NCBI GenBank assembly: GCA_928724745.1
Contig: CAKMXJ010000018.1
Span: forward strand, 124,001 to 188,000
Direction: 5' to 3'
DNA: 64,000 nucleotides
Source: Anthracocystis setariae
Lineage: Eukaryota > Basidiomycota > Ustilaginomycetes > Ustilaginales > Ustilaginaceae
Notes under the pieces: model-generated
Told to the model about the DNA's origin: nothing
Databases searched by the model: none
The model's input: the letters and a program-made list of their open reading frames with translations, nothing else
Part shown: one piece after another, positions 22,114 to 32,456 of the stretch
How the letters are laid out: every line of letters starts with the position of its first letter
Numbering within the stretch: the stretch's first letter is position 1
Position numbers and translations under genes: made by a program

Positions 22114-25100
22114 ATGTTCTCTGGCGAGACAGTACCTCAGCATGCAGAAAGACAAACCAGCGATGTGAGCTCAGACGGGTCGTCTCGAAGCCACGGCCAG
22201 CATCGAGCCAATGGAGCTCACAGTGCAACGCCTAACAAAATCTCTGCTGAAGCGGGGCCTTCACAGCCACGCACGTCCGTCCATGGAAGATCTGCATCAC
22301 CTCAGGACGAGGTCATACCAAAAGCGCCCACCAAGAGGAGACGACTGGATGCCGAACTAGCATTCTCCAGCCCAGGACCTGCATTTCAACTTCAGCAGGA
22401 GGGTGACAGCTCAGCACAGCAAGAAAGCAACGCCACGCCTGGGCGCGCTCGTCGGCCACGTCGCAGTGCCGTCTTGGTAAACGGCGCAAAGTCGAATGGC
22501 GGAAGCGAGCCGGAAGGCGATCGGCGCCAAGCCTCGAGCTCTGCACGGAAGAGCCTATCAGCAGATGCACCTTCAACGCCTGTACCCACTTCATCTAGCA
22601 GAGCTTATTCCAAAGTCGGATCCGAAGAGCCAGATGACACAGCACGACGCGACTCTTCCAAAGGCTCGACAAGCTCGAAAGTTTCAGACCGATCAAGGTC
22701 TAGGAGCAAGTCGGCTGTCAAGAGCGAACCCGAGCCAGATCAGGAATTAGCTCTGCAGGCCGCGACCATCGTTGTCCCATCCCGTCCCAAACCACAGATC
22801 ACGCCAGTTGCTGCGTTGGTCTCACAAACACCGCTTCCCGACATCCTCGAGCGACGAAGAAAGGAGAAGATCGCGCGTGCCCAGTCGGATCTCGAAGACG
22901 TTCACGACAACCATGACATGCTTGTCCGAGAACTCTTCCACCTCACCAAATTCGTTACGATGGTCGGCTATGATCCAGAAGTTGCACGCAACGATCAAAG
23001 TGACGTCTTCACCACCTTTAAAAACGCACACGATCTTACCTTCAGCCTCGACGAATTGGATGGCGCAGCCAGCACATCCACGTCAGCCCGCGTCACTCGC
23101 CGACGAGTCAACGCGTTGATGGAGAGTTTGTCTCTCAAGCGCGCTCAACCTCCTAGCAAGCCATCCACTCCCAAAGCTTCTGCTGCCAAGCCAAGCACCA
23201 AGCAACGTGGCAGTGAAACCATCAGGGGCAGAAGGTCCACCAGCGTTGCTGAAGCCAAGTCACAGCAAAGCGAAAGCAGTGATGAAAACGACAAGGACAG
23301 CGGCGAAAGAAGTGATGCATCGGATGCCAGCGAGGATGGACGAGTGAAAAAGGCGCAAGGAAAAGGCAAGGGTACAGGCAAAGAGGTCCGACGCAAAAGT
23401 ATCGGTCAACGTTCGCAGAAACAGAAACGAGGTCGCTCGGTCACTGATGAGATCTCATCTGACACACATGCAAAGCGTTCGGGCCCTCGAAAGAGTAAAG
23501 CTCTGGACGAGCTCGACGATTTTATCCTCCGACATCGACCCCGACCTCTGCCAGACCATCCGCCTCCATTGCATTTCCTCGCTCCTCATCAGGTACCAGT
23601 TCCCCGACGCTTTGGTGGAGATACCGATGCTCTGTTGCGGTCTTTCAACCTCTTACAGGATGGCGAAGGCGGTCTGGATTCCACCAGAATCGAGGAGGCT
23701 GATCTGCAAGCGTACATCAAGCTTGACGAAAGATGGCGCTCAGGTCTGCCGATCCATCCCGAGGCTGGGGCGACTACGCGTTATACTGCTCACAAGGCTC
23801 CGCGCACCAGATCTCATCATGATCATCTGATCGAGGCCGTGAGCGCAAGCTACTCTCAGATGCGACAGTACGCAAGGATCAAGCAGCACAACTCCCGCAA
23901 AGTGGCTCGTATGGTGGCGCAACACTGGGAGCGTCAACTTGGCACGTCGGAGCGAGAGAAGAAGGCAGAGGAGAAGCGTCTCAGAGCGCTGGCCAAATGG
24001 ACGCTTCGGGAAGTGCTTAAACAGTGGCGTCTAGCTGTTAATGTCGTCCGAGCGAGGAAAGCCGCCGCTGAAAAGGCGGAGAAGGAGAAGTCGGACAAAG
24101 AGCAGCTCAACGCTATTCTCGAGCAAAGCACGGCCATGCTCAGGAAGCAACACCAAGTCATGAAACGTGCAGAAGGCTACGATAGCGACAGCGATATCGG
24201 AAGCCAAAGTGATAGAACCAGCTACGGAAGCGAAGAAGATGCAGAGCGGGACGAGTCCGACGGCGAGGAAGCGAAAAGAGAAGCCACCTCTGAACCTGAC
24301 GAGGTCGGAACAGAGGAAATGGAGTCCCTTCGACCTACTTCTGCTCCAGTCTCGCGTCAGCACTTATCCAGCTCATCACCACCAGTCGAGGAGGAGGGTG
24401 AAGAGACGCACGAAACTCCTGACGTATCGACGCCTGCCGTCGAGGTAGACGGGGAGTCTTCCGCTTTACAGAGTCCGGAACCAAGGAGGGCGCGAAGGTC
24501 GAGGCGGAGTGCTCGCGGAGTCGTGGAGAAGATCAAGAATGCCAAGGATTCCGCGCTCGATGCCAATGACGTTGACTTTGACGGTGGTGCCGATGCCGAC
24601 GAGCAGGAAGATGCCGAGCTTGAACGCCAAATGTGGGAGGAGGACGAGGATGACGACAGCGAAGACGCCGGACTTGCTGCGGATGCCGATGTACCCATCG
24701 AAGAGCTGCTGAAACGATATGGCTACGGACAAGAGGTGGAAGACCGAGGAAGCGAGGACGAAGCAGGTGAAGAGAACGAGGCACAAGACTCACAGATGAA
24801 GGACGAGGCTATGGATGAAGATGCTGAGACTTCGATTAAGCAGGAGAAGATGAAAGAGGAGGCAACAGATCAGCCAAAGATCGACGCCGAGGACGAAGAG
24901 ATGGCTGTGGAGGAGCTTTCGGAGTCAGCTGCTCTCATCCGACATGATGATGATGACATGCTGGAAGACCACAGCGATACTGAATCAGTGGTCACGAGTG
25001 GCCGACGAAGCAGCCGTCGCTCCATGACTAGAGCCTCATCCATTGTCTCCTCCGATCGTCAAGTAGCACGCTCTCGTCAGCCCTTTCTACTACGCGGACA

Positions 25101-27600
25101 GCTGCGTCCGTACCAACAGATTGGGTTCGAATGGCTCGCCAGCTTGTACGCCAACGGTGTCAACGGCATCCTTGCCGACGAGATGGGTCTTGGCAAAACC
25201 ATTCAGACCATCTCGCTGCTCGCCCATCTTGCTTGCGACAAGGGCGTCTGGGGCCCGCATCTCGTCGTGGCGCCTACCAGCGTCATGCTGAATTGGGAGG
25301 TGGAGTTCAAGAAGTTCCTGCCCGGGTTCAAGATCTTGTCGTATTACGGCAACCAGAAGGAACGCAAGGAAAAGCGAATCGGATGGAACACAGAGAACAG
25401 CTTCAACGTCTGCATCACCAGCTACCAGCTTGTCCTCGCCGATCAACACATCTTCCGACGCAAGCCGTGGGTCTACTTGGTGTTAGATGAAGCGCATCAT
25501 ATCAAGAATTTCCGCTCGCAGCGATGGCAGACGCTGCTCGGGTTCAACTCGCAACGGCGATTGTTGCTCACGGGTACTCCGCTGCAGAACAATCTGATGG
25601 ATCTGTGGTCGTTGATGTACTTCCTCATGCCTCACGGCGTGACGGAGCTTCCCGGGGGCGGCGCGTTTGCAAACATGAAGGACTTTCAAGATTGGTTCTC
25701 GAACCCGCTCGACAAGGCGATCGAAGGTGGCACGAGCATGAACGAGGAGACGCGAGCGATGGTGCAGAAGCTGCATGCGGTTCTTCGACCGTATCTGCTC
25801 CGAAGGCTTAAGAGCGAGGTTGAGAAAGAGCTGCCGAGCAAGTACGAGCATGTGATCACGTGTCGTCTCTCCAAGCGTCAACGCTTTCTTTACAACGATT
25901 TCATGTCTCGAGCCAAGACCAGGGAGAGTCTGGCGAGTGGTAATTATCTGAGCATCATCAACTGTCTCATGCAGCTCAGGAAGGTTTGCAATCACCCGGA
26001 TCTGTTCGAGGTGCGACCCATCGTGACCAGTTTTGCCATGACCAGGTCGGTGGTGGCCGACTACGAGATCAAGGACCTTCTTGTCCGCCGTAGGCTGCTT
26101 CACGATGATGTTTGGGAGAAGGTTGACCTCGATGTTACCAATTTCCGCATCACGGGTCAGGAGCAGCACTTGACTGCGATCGAGTCGCGTGATCTGCGTC
26201 GACTCAATGCTGCAAAGAAGCTGCCTCACTTTGGCGACACGATCCCGGAACTGGCTGAGCTGGACACTTGGACGGTCGAGGGGTTTGCCAAGTCGCGCGA
26301 GCAGCGTAGGAAGGTTGGGGAGATGGCGAATTGGAAGCACGCCGCTTATATTAACCAGTACCGCTGTACGAAGCGTCCCATCTATGGATCTGGGCTGATC
26401 AAGATGCTTCGGGAAGCCGGGAAGGCGGTGCGCTTGGAACCTTTCGAGCAGTACGAACACGATCGCAAGGGATATCTGGACCGTTGCGATAACGTTCTGC
26501 GCATTGTTACGTCGCGATCGACTCGACGCGAGAATATGCAACCGCTCATCGATCGGTTTGCCTTTGTGACGCCACGTGCGGTCGCGACCGATCTGCCTAG
26601 ATGGGCGCTTCCAGGATTCGAACCGTACATGTGTCCCGACACTGTGAAGCCCGAGTTCGACAGTGTGCACGCCGTTGCGGTGAAACTGCACATCGCCTTT
26701 CCGGATGCCTCGCTGCTCCAGTATGATTGTGGCAAGTTGCAGCAGCTCGACACGCTCATGCGACGGCTTAAGGAAGGAGGACATCGGATCCTGATTTTTA
26801 CACAAATGACGCGCGTTCTCGACGTTCTCGAGAGTTTTCTCAATTATCACGGTTATCGGTATTTGCGTCTGGATGGGGCGACCAAGGTGGAGCAGCGGCA
26901 GGCGCTGACGGAGAAGTTTAATCGTGATTTGAGGATTTCGGCGTTTATCTTGTCGACGCGGTCGGGTGGGTTGGGGATTAATTTGACGGGAGCGGATACG
27001 GTGTTGTTTTATGATTTGGATTGGAATGCTGCGATTGAGGCGCAGTGTATGGATCGTGCGCATCGGATTGGACAGACTCGTGATGTGCATATATATCGGT
27101 TTGTGACCGAGCATACGATCGAGGAGAATATGTTGCGCAAAGCGAATCAGAAAAGGTGGATGGATAGCGTCGTTATCCAACAGGGCGAGTTCAATACCGA
27201 GACGATGGCCAAGAGGATTGATTGGCGCGATATGCTGGATGATGGTGGTAGGCTTGGCGATGTTGAGGTTGGAGTTGGGGAGGAGGTGATGGATGCGGTG
27301 AGTGGCAGGGAGGTTGAGAGGGCGTTTTTGGAGGCTGAGGATGAAGAGGATAGACAGGCAGCGGTTAAGGCGAGGGAGGAGATGTTTGTGGATGATACCG
27401 AGTTCGATGAGAATCAGCAGAAGAAGGTGATGCGTACGGATGGAGATGTCGCGATTAGCCCGGTGCAAGAAGTAGAGGCGGGCAAAGATGAGCACGAGTT
27501 GGACGACAACGACGAGAAGGAGGAGGAGGAGGACGAGGGTGGCACTATCGACGACTACATGCTTTCATTTGTAGAGCGCGATTGGGAGTTCTTTGCTTAA
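22114..27600 (+). CDS. SWR1: SWR1 chromatin-remodelling ATPase
   Basis: Swr1 is the motor of the nuclear SWR1 complex that exchanges H2A for H2A.Z. The first in-frame ATG (22114, MFSGETVPQ) gives 1828 residues. The frame is open back to 22024, so an upstream coding exon is possible. A disordered, charged N-terminal half contains an HSA-type helical region at about 567-690 (HDHLIEAVSASYSQMRQYAR and onward), which binds actin-related proteins in this family. The split Snf2 ATPase follows: ADEMGLGKT (~1021), DEAH (1125-1128), LTGTPLQNN, then a ~235-residue insertion typical of the SWR1/INO80 class, then LIFTQMTRVLDVLE, STRSGGLGINLTGADTV and RAHRIGQTRDV (~1648). An acidic tail ends in WEFFA. The insertion and HSA domain together distinguish Swr1 from other Snf2 proteins. 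Confidence 0.94.
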   Translation: MFSGETVPQHAERQTSDVSSDGSSRSHGQHRANGAHSATPNKISAEAGPSQPRTSVHGRSASPQDEVIPKAPTKRRRLDAELAFSSPGPAFQLQQEGDSSAQQESNATPGRARRPRRSAVLVNGAKSNGGSEPEGDRRQASSSARKSLSADAPSTPVPTSSSRAYSKVGSEEPDDTARRDSSKGSTSSKVSDRSRSRSKSAVKSEPEPDQELALQAATIVVPSRPKPQITPVAALVSQTPLPDILERRRKEKIARAQSDLEDVHDNHDMLVRELFHLTKFVTMVGYDPEVARNDQSDVFTTFKNAHDLTFSLDELDGAASTSTSARVTRRRVNALMESLSLKRAQPPSKPSTPKASAAKPSTKQRGSETIRGRRSTSVAEAKSQQSESSDENDKDSGERSDASDASEDGRVKKAQGKGKGTGKEVRRKSIGQRSQKQKRGRSVTDEISSDTHAKRSGPRKSKALDELDDFILRHRPRPLPDHPPPLHFLAPHQVPVPRRFGGDTDALLRSFNLLQDGEGGLDSTRIEEADLQAYIKLDERWRSGLPIHPEAGATTRYTAHKAPRTRSHHDHLIEAVSASYSQMRQYARIKQHNSRKVARMVAQHWERQLGTSEREKKAEEKRLRALAKWTLREVLKQWRLAVNVVRARKAAAEKAEKEKSDKEQLNAILEQSTAMLRKQHQVMKRAEGYDSDSDIGSQSDRTSYGSEEDAERDESDGEEAKREATSEPDEVGTEEMESLRPTSAPVSRQHLSSSSPPVEEEGEETHETPDVSTPAVEVDGESSALQSPEPRRARRSRRSARGVVEKIKNAKDSALDANDVDFDGGADADEQEDAELERQMWEEDEDDDSEDAGLAADADVPIEELLKRYGYGQEVEDRGSEDEAGEENEAQDSQMKDEAMDEDAETSIKQEKMKEEATDQPKIDAEDEEMAVEELSESAALIRHDDDDMLEDHSDTESVVTSGRRSSRRSMTRASSIVSSDRQVARSRQPFLLRGQLRPYQQIGFEWLASLYANGVNGILADEMGLGKTIQTISLLAHLACDKGVWGPHLVVAPTSVMLNWEVEFKKFLPGFKILSYYGNQKERKEKRIGWNTENSFNVCITSYQLVLADQHIFRRKPWVYLVLDEAHHIKNFRSQRWQTLLGFNSQRRLLLTGTPLQNNLMDLWSLMYFLMPHGVTELPGGGAFANMKDFQDWFSNPLDKAIEGGTSMNEETRAMVQKLHAVLRPYLLRRLKSEVEKELPSKYEHVITCRLSKRQRFLYNDFMSRAKTRESLASGNYLSIINCLMQLRKVCNHPDLFEVRPIVTSFAMTRSVVADYEIKDLLVRRRLLHDDVWEKVDLDVTNFRITGQEQHLTAIESRDLRRLNAAKKLPHFGDTIPELAELDTWTVEGFAKSREQRRKVGEMANWKHAAYINQYRCTKRPIYGSGLIKMLREAGKAVRLEPFEQYEHDRKGYLDRCDNVLRIVTSRSTRRENMQPLIDRFAFVTPRAVATDLPRWALPGFEPYMCPDTVKPEFDSVHAVAVKLHIAFPDASLLQYDCGKLQQLDTLMRRLKEGGHRILIFTQMTRVLDVLESFLNYHGYRYLRLDGATKVEQRQALTEKFNRDLRISAFILSTRSGGLGINLTGADTVLFYDLDWNAAIEAQCMDRAHRIGQTRDVHIYRFVTEHTIEENMLRKANQKRWMDSVVIQQGEFNTETMAKRIDWRDMLDDGGRLGDVEVGVGEEVMDAVSGREVERAFLEAEDEEDRQAAVKAREEMFVDDTEFDENQQKKVMRTDGDVAISPVQEVEAGKDEHELDDNDEKEEEEDEGGTIDDYMLSFVERDWEFFA

Positions 27601-27741
27601 GCTGAAGTTCTTCCCCCCAAGTCAAATCGAGGTTTGGAAAATTCTCACATCCATTTTGCAAAGTCAAAGTTCATCTGTGTGTAGAGTTGTTGCGGGAGCT
27701 TGTACAGTACAGGCACGGAGGGGGGGAGGGGGGGGGGATGG
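27601..27741. other. Short convergent 3' spacer with G runs
   Basis: 141 bases between the stop codons of SWR1 and the bHLH gene. It holds a TGTACAGTACAGG motif (27701-27713) and broken G runs (27720-27738). Confidence 0.7.
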
Positions 27742-29757
27742 CTAGATGTGCATGGTGTGTGAGTGCGGGAGGGCAAGAGGGAGCGGTTCTTCGATGGTTT
27801 TATCCGACATTGTATCTACATCCTGCTGGTGGTGGTGGTGATGGGGTGAGCTATCTAGGGCTAGAAGGGGTGGTGAGGCGAGTGCTTTGTTCTGATCATT
27901 CTGGTGGTGGTGGTGGAGTGGGGGATGGTTGTGATTGTTTGAATTTGCCAAGGAGGAGGTGGTGGTGGTGAGGGGACGAAGGACTTCCGGGCTGGTGGAG
28001 AAGTTGAGGAGAAGTTCGGCGGCGGCTTTGGCGTCGGGTTGGTCGGACAATCCAGGCATAGTAGTGGTAGTGGTGGTAGTGGTGGCGTTTCGCAATTCGG
28101 ACTCTTCGCCATAGGAAGGGAAGTTGAGCGTCCCGGCTCGAACCCTACCCGCACCCGCCTGGAACGGCGCAAAATTCGGAGATGCGAGCGAGAGGTTCTT
28201 GAACAACAGCGTACTGCTGGACTCTCTCCTGGGGAGTGGAAGGGCGGAGGAAGGGAGGGCAGAGAACGCGGGCGATTGCGAAACGCGCAGCTTGTTGGAT
28301 GTCTTGCTGGAGGGGGAGGGTAGCATGATGGGTGATTCCGCAGACAGGCTCATGAGCGGTGAGGTGATGGTGGTAGCGGGCGAAGTGGTGGAGAACGCAG
28401 GTGACGGTTCGGTGGATGAGTAGGAGGAGGACGTGGTGGTGTTGGACCGCGGTAGGTATGGCATGTGCTTCTTGTATCGTCGCTGTAGAGGTTCATCATC
28501 GTCCCCGTCTTCAGACGCCTCGTCTTCATCGTCACCCTCCTCCACATCGTCCTCGATCTCCTCCTCCTCCTCCTCCTCCTCTTTCACTTTCAGCTCAACA
28601 CTGTTCGTCCCCACATGCCCCGCTCCAAACCGTCTCGCATCCAACCCACACTCTGGCTCATCCTCTACCTTGGCATCCTGTCGATACGTCCCATGGCGAT
28701 TCCTCACGCCAAACGGATTGTCTGCCGTCGGCACATGTTCCGGCCCCTCCCCCGTCTCCAGCTTCTGAATATACGCTTTGAGCTCAAAGATGTAATTGAT
28801 CGCATGCGTCAGCACTTCGAGCTTATGCAGTCCTAGTTCCTCCTCCTTATCGCCGCCATCGACGGTCTTCTTCGTATCGGGCTTCTTGCGGTTCCTCTTC
28901 CTCTTTGGCTTCCCCGTCGCTGCATCGATGTACGTCCTGGGCGCACCACCAGCTGCGATCCGTGCCGCCTCCTCTAGCTCCTCCTGCTTCTGACGACGGC
29001 GGTCTTCCAACTCCTTAGCACAGGCCGGAACGATCGAACGCAGGGTTACCAAGCGGTCGTTGATCTTTTCGCGTCTTCGACGTTCGATCTGACTATGTGT
29101 TGCGCGGCGTTTCGAATCACGTGCCGCTTTCTTCGGTTTCGCAGCCACATCTTCCTGCAAAAGGTCCGCTCGGGGTTTGCTCGGTGAAGGAGGGGAAGAT
29201 GATTCGGAGAGTACTGGGTTGAAGAAGCCTTTGTCGGGGGCAGGGGCGGGAGGTGAGGTGGCTTTGTCCGCGAGCAGGTGTCGAAGCACTTGGCCGTTGT
29301 GGTTTCTCGGGATGGATTCGACAAAGACAAGTTTGCCTTTCATCTGCTTGAACAAAGGGGCCGAGTCGACGATACATTTGAGCAGCTCGGTTTTCATGCG
29401 CTTGGATTCCTTGTCTCCACCTTGCATCGAGCGTTCCCTGCCCGCAGCGCTGAGAGCAACGCACGCTATTGGGATGGTGCAAGCAAGGGGTCTTTGGCCT
29501 GGGGCAGTGGTGGTCGCGACGCCACCGGATTGCGCAACGCCAATGACGGCACAGTCGCGGACGAGGGTGTGAGCTGCCAGACGAGCTTCAAGGGTGGAGG
29601 AAACGAGGGTCGAGCCGCTGTGTTCGAAGCATTCGTAGTTTGGAGGCGTTGAGGTGGATGCGCCGGAGCCATAGTTTGAGGGTGGGTAAGACGGAATGGT
29701 GGATTGCGGGTAGGGAAAGCTAGTGGCCACGGTGGGTCCATACGTTGAGTGGAGCAT
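27742..29757 (-). CDS. bHLH transcription factor with an N-terminal ANL C-terminal-type subdomain
   Basis: Predicted nuclear E-box-binding regulator, 671 residues, single exon, ATG at 29757. The bHLH lies at about 216-333. Its basic region THSQIERRRREKIND has the H221-E225-R229 pattern that contacts CACGTG-type E-boxes. Helix 2 is HKLEVLTHAINYIFELKAYI. The loop is unusually long (about 246-308) and very basic. Residues about 55-163 resemble the C-terminal swivelling subdomain of acyl-CoA synthetases (AMP-binding_C): EARLAAHTLVRDCAVIGV, then LLKCIVDSAPLFKQM, then VFVESIPRNHNGQVLRHLL. The lysine expected in the final IPxxxxGK motif is Gln156. No N-terminal adenylation core is present. An acidic segment and a Ser/Thr-rich tail follow. 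Identification of the bHLH is firm; the ANL-like part is by pattern only. Confidence 0.88.
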   Translation of the reverse strand: MLHSTYGPTVATSFPYPQSTIPSYPPSNYGSGASTSTPPNYECFEHSGSTLVSSTLEARLAAHTLVRDCAVIGVAQSGGVATTTAPGQRPLACTIPIACVALSAAGRERSMQGGDKESKRMKTELLKCIVDSAPLFKQMKGKLVFVESIPRNHNGQVLRHLLADKATSPPAPAPDKGFFNPVLSESSSPPSPSKPRADLLQEDVAAKPKKAARDSKRRATHSQIERRRREKINDRLVTLRSIVPACAKELEDRRRQKQEELEEAARIAAGGAPRTYIDAATGKPKRKRNRKKPDTKKTVDGGDKEEELGLHKLEVLTHAINYIFELKAYIQKLETGEGPEHVPTADNPFGVRNRHGTYRQDAKVEDEPECGLDARRFGAGHVGTNSVELKVKEEEEEEEEIEDDVEEGDDEDEASEDGDDDEPLQRRYKKHMPYLPRSNTTTSSSYSSTEPSPAFSTTSPATTITSPLMSLSAESPIMLPSPSSKTSNKLRVSQSPAFSALPSSALPLPRRESSSTLLFKNLSLASPNFAPFQAGAGRVRAGTLNFPSYGEESELRNATTTTTTTTMPGLSDQPDAKAAAELLLNFSTSPEVLRPLTTTTSSLANSNNHNHPPLHHHHQNDQNKALASPPLLALDSSPHHHHHQQDVDTMSDKTIEEPLPLALPHSHTMHI

Positions 29758-31158
29758 CTCGCAAAGATTCAGTGGAGGTGGACCAAAGAGAACAAGTGGT
29801 GGTGGTTTTACTCGACCTCGGTGAGCTCTGTGCTGACAAGGGAAAGACGCTGGCCAAGGCTTGAAAGCAACAGGTGGGAACGAGGAAGGATGGTGTAGTG
29901 GAGAAGGAATGATTTGAACTGGTGATAGTCCTCAGATGCACCTCTGGAATGATGGGATGAGGTGGAAGGGAAGGGTACAGAGGGGGGAAAGGGAACCAGG
30001 GTCATGAGACCATGTGTAGGAAGGGGTCCGAAGAATCCAATAGGAGGCGACTAGAACGTGATGGTCTTGTCCTTACGCCAAGCACACTAACGGGCCTAGA
30101 GAATGGAAAAGTGACTGTGATACAATCAAACGAGCTTGGAAGGCTGAGTCTGCTGCTACTGAGGCTGTTTCACAGTGACAGGACACTTTGTTGCTGCTGA
30201 AGAGCGGGCGACTTTGCAAGTGTCACACGTCATGGTTCGCAACATCCGACTGCGCTTGTCTATCGCAGACACCTTCACAAGCGATGCTGCACATTGAATG
30301 TACATCTCATGATGAATTGATCTGAGCGTCTCTTGAGCTTCCCAACGAGCACTTTGCCCCACGGAAACGGGAACGAGTAAGAGGTTCGTGTGCGAGAGAG
30401 AGAGTGTGTGTGTACGGGTCGCACGATCGTGTCCACGTTCGCCATCGTGGATACAGTAGCTGTGCTCGATGCAGCGTCAGCTCCGCAACAGAGACCCTTT
30501 TCACAAAACTGCGAACGTGGACAGCTCGGTGCTATTAGCGCTTCACGGCAATTTGTAGTCGCCTTGAATGCGCGCAATACAAAGCCCAAATTTGCCTAGC
30601 TTTCTTTTCAACCTTTCAGTGTTTGCTGCTTCCTCCTGCAGACCAAGAAGTCCGCCCTTGCAGAATACAGTATCGAGATGGGTCAGTGAGTCTCGAAATC
30701 GATCGTGGGTGAACCCGATTCCGACTGTCCGCCTCCGATGCCTTGTTCTCAAAGCAAGACTTGAGCGAGTGAAGTCCGGCAACAGACTCGAATTATAACA
30801 CGGCATGACTTGCTGAAGAAGCCGTCAGCTTTGGAAGCTGAAGTCAGTGCAGGCTGAATCTATCAAGCATCTCCTTGCAAGCATTTGTCGCAACATCTCA
30901 CAAAGTAGGCTTGATCCTAGCTCAGGATGCCATCGATCCAACGCCTGCCCCAACAGCAATGCTGGTCACCCAATTCAACGACGCACTCTCAAAGGCATTT
31001 AGCGAGATCTAGACGATTGTGAGATTGTATTTCAAGAGTCGATGGTAGAATTGTAACAACGAGACCGTTGACCAAGGAATGATCAAATTAGGCCTGTGAC
31101 CAGTTGCTCGCTGCAGGTGTCATCGATCCCAGAGTCGTTTTTTGACCAGGCGATCTGC
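29758..31158. other. Upstream region of the bHLH gene
   Basis: 1.4 kb between two minus-strand genes. It contains a short GA/GT-rich stretch (30392-30416) and no protein-like frame on either strand. The right end includes the ATP15 3' flank. Confidence 0.55.
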
Positions 31159-31964
31159 TTATTGCTTCTTGTCCGCAGCGAGGTTGAGCTACAGTGGGTA
31201 AATCAACAAATGTAAATCGGAAAAGGAAAAGACAAAGTGAAACACATCAGTGACTCTGTCCACGGACAATGAAAGCACGAGAGATATTCCTGCAGCGCCA
31301 ACAGCCAACCCCAAGCATGATTCCGAGACTCTATCAAGCTCGGGAATGATCGCTTGGTCTCCTTAATCAAGGCAGATCTCATGATCGACCATGTTCAAGG
31401 AAATTTGTGCTTGCCCCCAAAGACATCTGATCCCGTGCATGGGAACTGCTGAGCGATAGCAGAATGTACTTGTCGGACCGTCGAGATTCATATCACGTTT
31501 TGCTTGGCCAATACTCTTTGCTGCATTGCTGCACTGTAATCGAAACTTACGTTGTCGCTGGCCTTGCCATCCTTCCACTCCTGGTAACGGAGAGCCATGT
31601 AGCCACGGCGCTCGGCAGCGGCACGCTGCTCCTCCTTGAGCGCCTGACGGGTGGCACGCGCGCAGATGTCGGTGTACTTGTTGAAGCTGTTGGTTTGCAA
31701 GAATTCCAATTCCATGTCCAATCGATAGGTCGGGTTGATTAAGTGATGCGAACGACGCCAAGGTTTGAATTCAAAGTGTACGATTGGTGTGAGGCGAAAA
31801 GAAAGCGAGAAAGAGGTCAGTCAGGTCAATTCGATATGTGTTTCCGTCGTCAATGCTGATCCTAGCATATCTGTATTGCTTGCACGTATTGGAGCTCGCT
31901 GACGGCAGCATGTGAGGAGGGTGGAAACGTACGTGAAGTGAGCTCTCCAGGAAGCAGCCGACAT
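31159..31964 (-). CDS. ATP15: Mitochondrial F1Fo ATP synthase subunit epsilon (three exons)
   Basis: Epsilon is the smallest subunit of the F1 central stalk in the mitochondrial inner membrane. I model exons 31933-31964, 31551-31686 and 31159-31188, giving 65 residues. The introns are 246 and 362 bases, long relative to 198 coding bases. Donors GTACGT and GTAAGT and acceptors CAACAG and CTGTAG all fit the phases. The joined start MSAASWRAHFTFNKYTDICA and the core ALKEEQRAAAERRG, LRYQEWKDGKASDN match the family (N-terminal Trp, NKY motif, AERRG, W..GK). The short C-terminus LNLAADKKQ comes from the 30-base last exon. Like other epsilon subunits, it has no obvious cleaved presequence. Confidence 0.92.
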
Positions 31965-32456
31965 TTTTGAAAAAGATGGATGAACGTTGGAAAGGGGAAT
32001 GTACGATGGAGGGATGTTGAGAAGCAAGGTGGAGTGGATAACACCAATTGAGTGCCACGCCAAAGTGTCGACGAGAGGCCCAATAATTCGAGACTTGTTC
32101 GCGCTTTGCTTTGCTCGAATCTGCACATTTCGGAAGCGATCGCTCTACTACAGTACTTACTACCCTACCACTCTACTCACTACTCTGCACTACTCTCTCA
32201 GAACTCTGCGCGGACCTCTTCGGGTCCATTTTTGGAATTCGCACGAGAATTTTCACCATTTCTTCTCAATTTGAGCCATTTTGTGACATCGTAACGACGT
32301 AACAGCGTTCTCCCAAATCATCAGCACTGGCTCATATCACCTCTACTTCTCCCCACACTCGGTATCATGACAAGACAGAAGCTTTTGATATGAAAAGTGA
32401 TGTTGATTAGCTAGTAATAATTAAGAAAACGAAGCTTGGGGAGGCAGCTATGCAGC
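31965..32456. other. Intergenic region
   Basis: ATP15 promoter and DUF423 3' flank. CTACAGTACTTACT-type sequence near 32149; no gene seen. Confidence 0.55.

Noticed and set aside
25483..27495. 670-codon open frame antisense to SWR1
   Set aside because: It lies wholly opposite the conserved ATPase region and reads as Ile/His/Arg/Leu-rich sequence without domains; a shadow of the real gene.
30275..30806. Short minus frames upstream of the bHLH gene
   Set aside because: Overlapping frames with no start context, no splice continuity and no recognisable motif.
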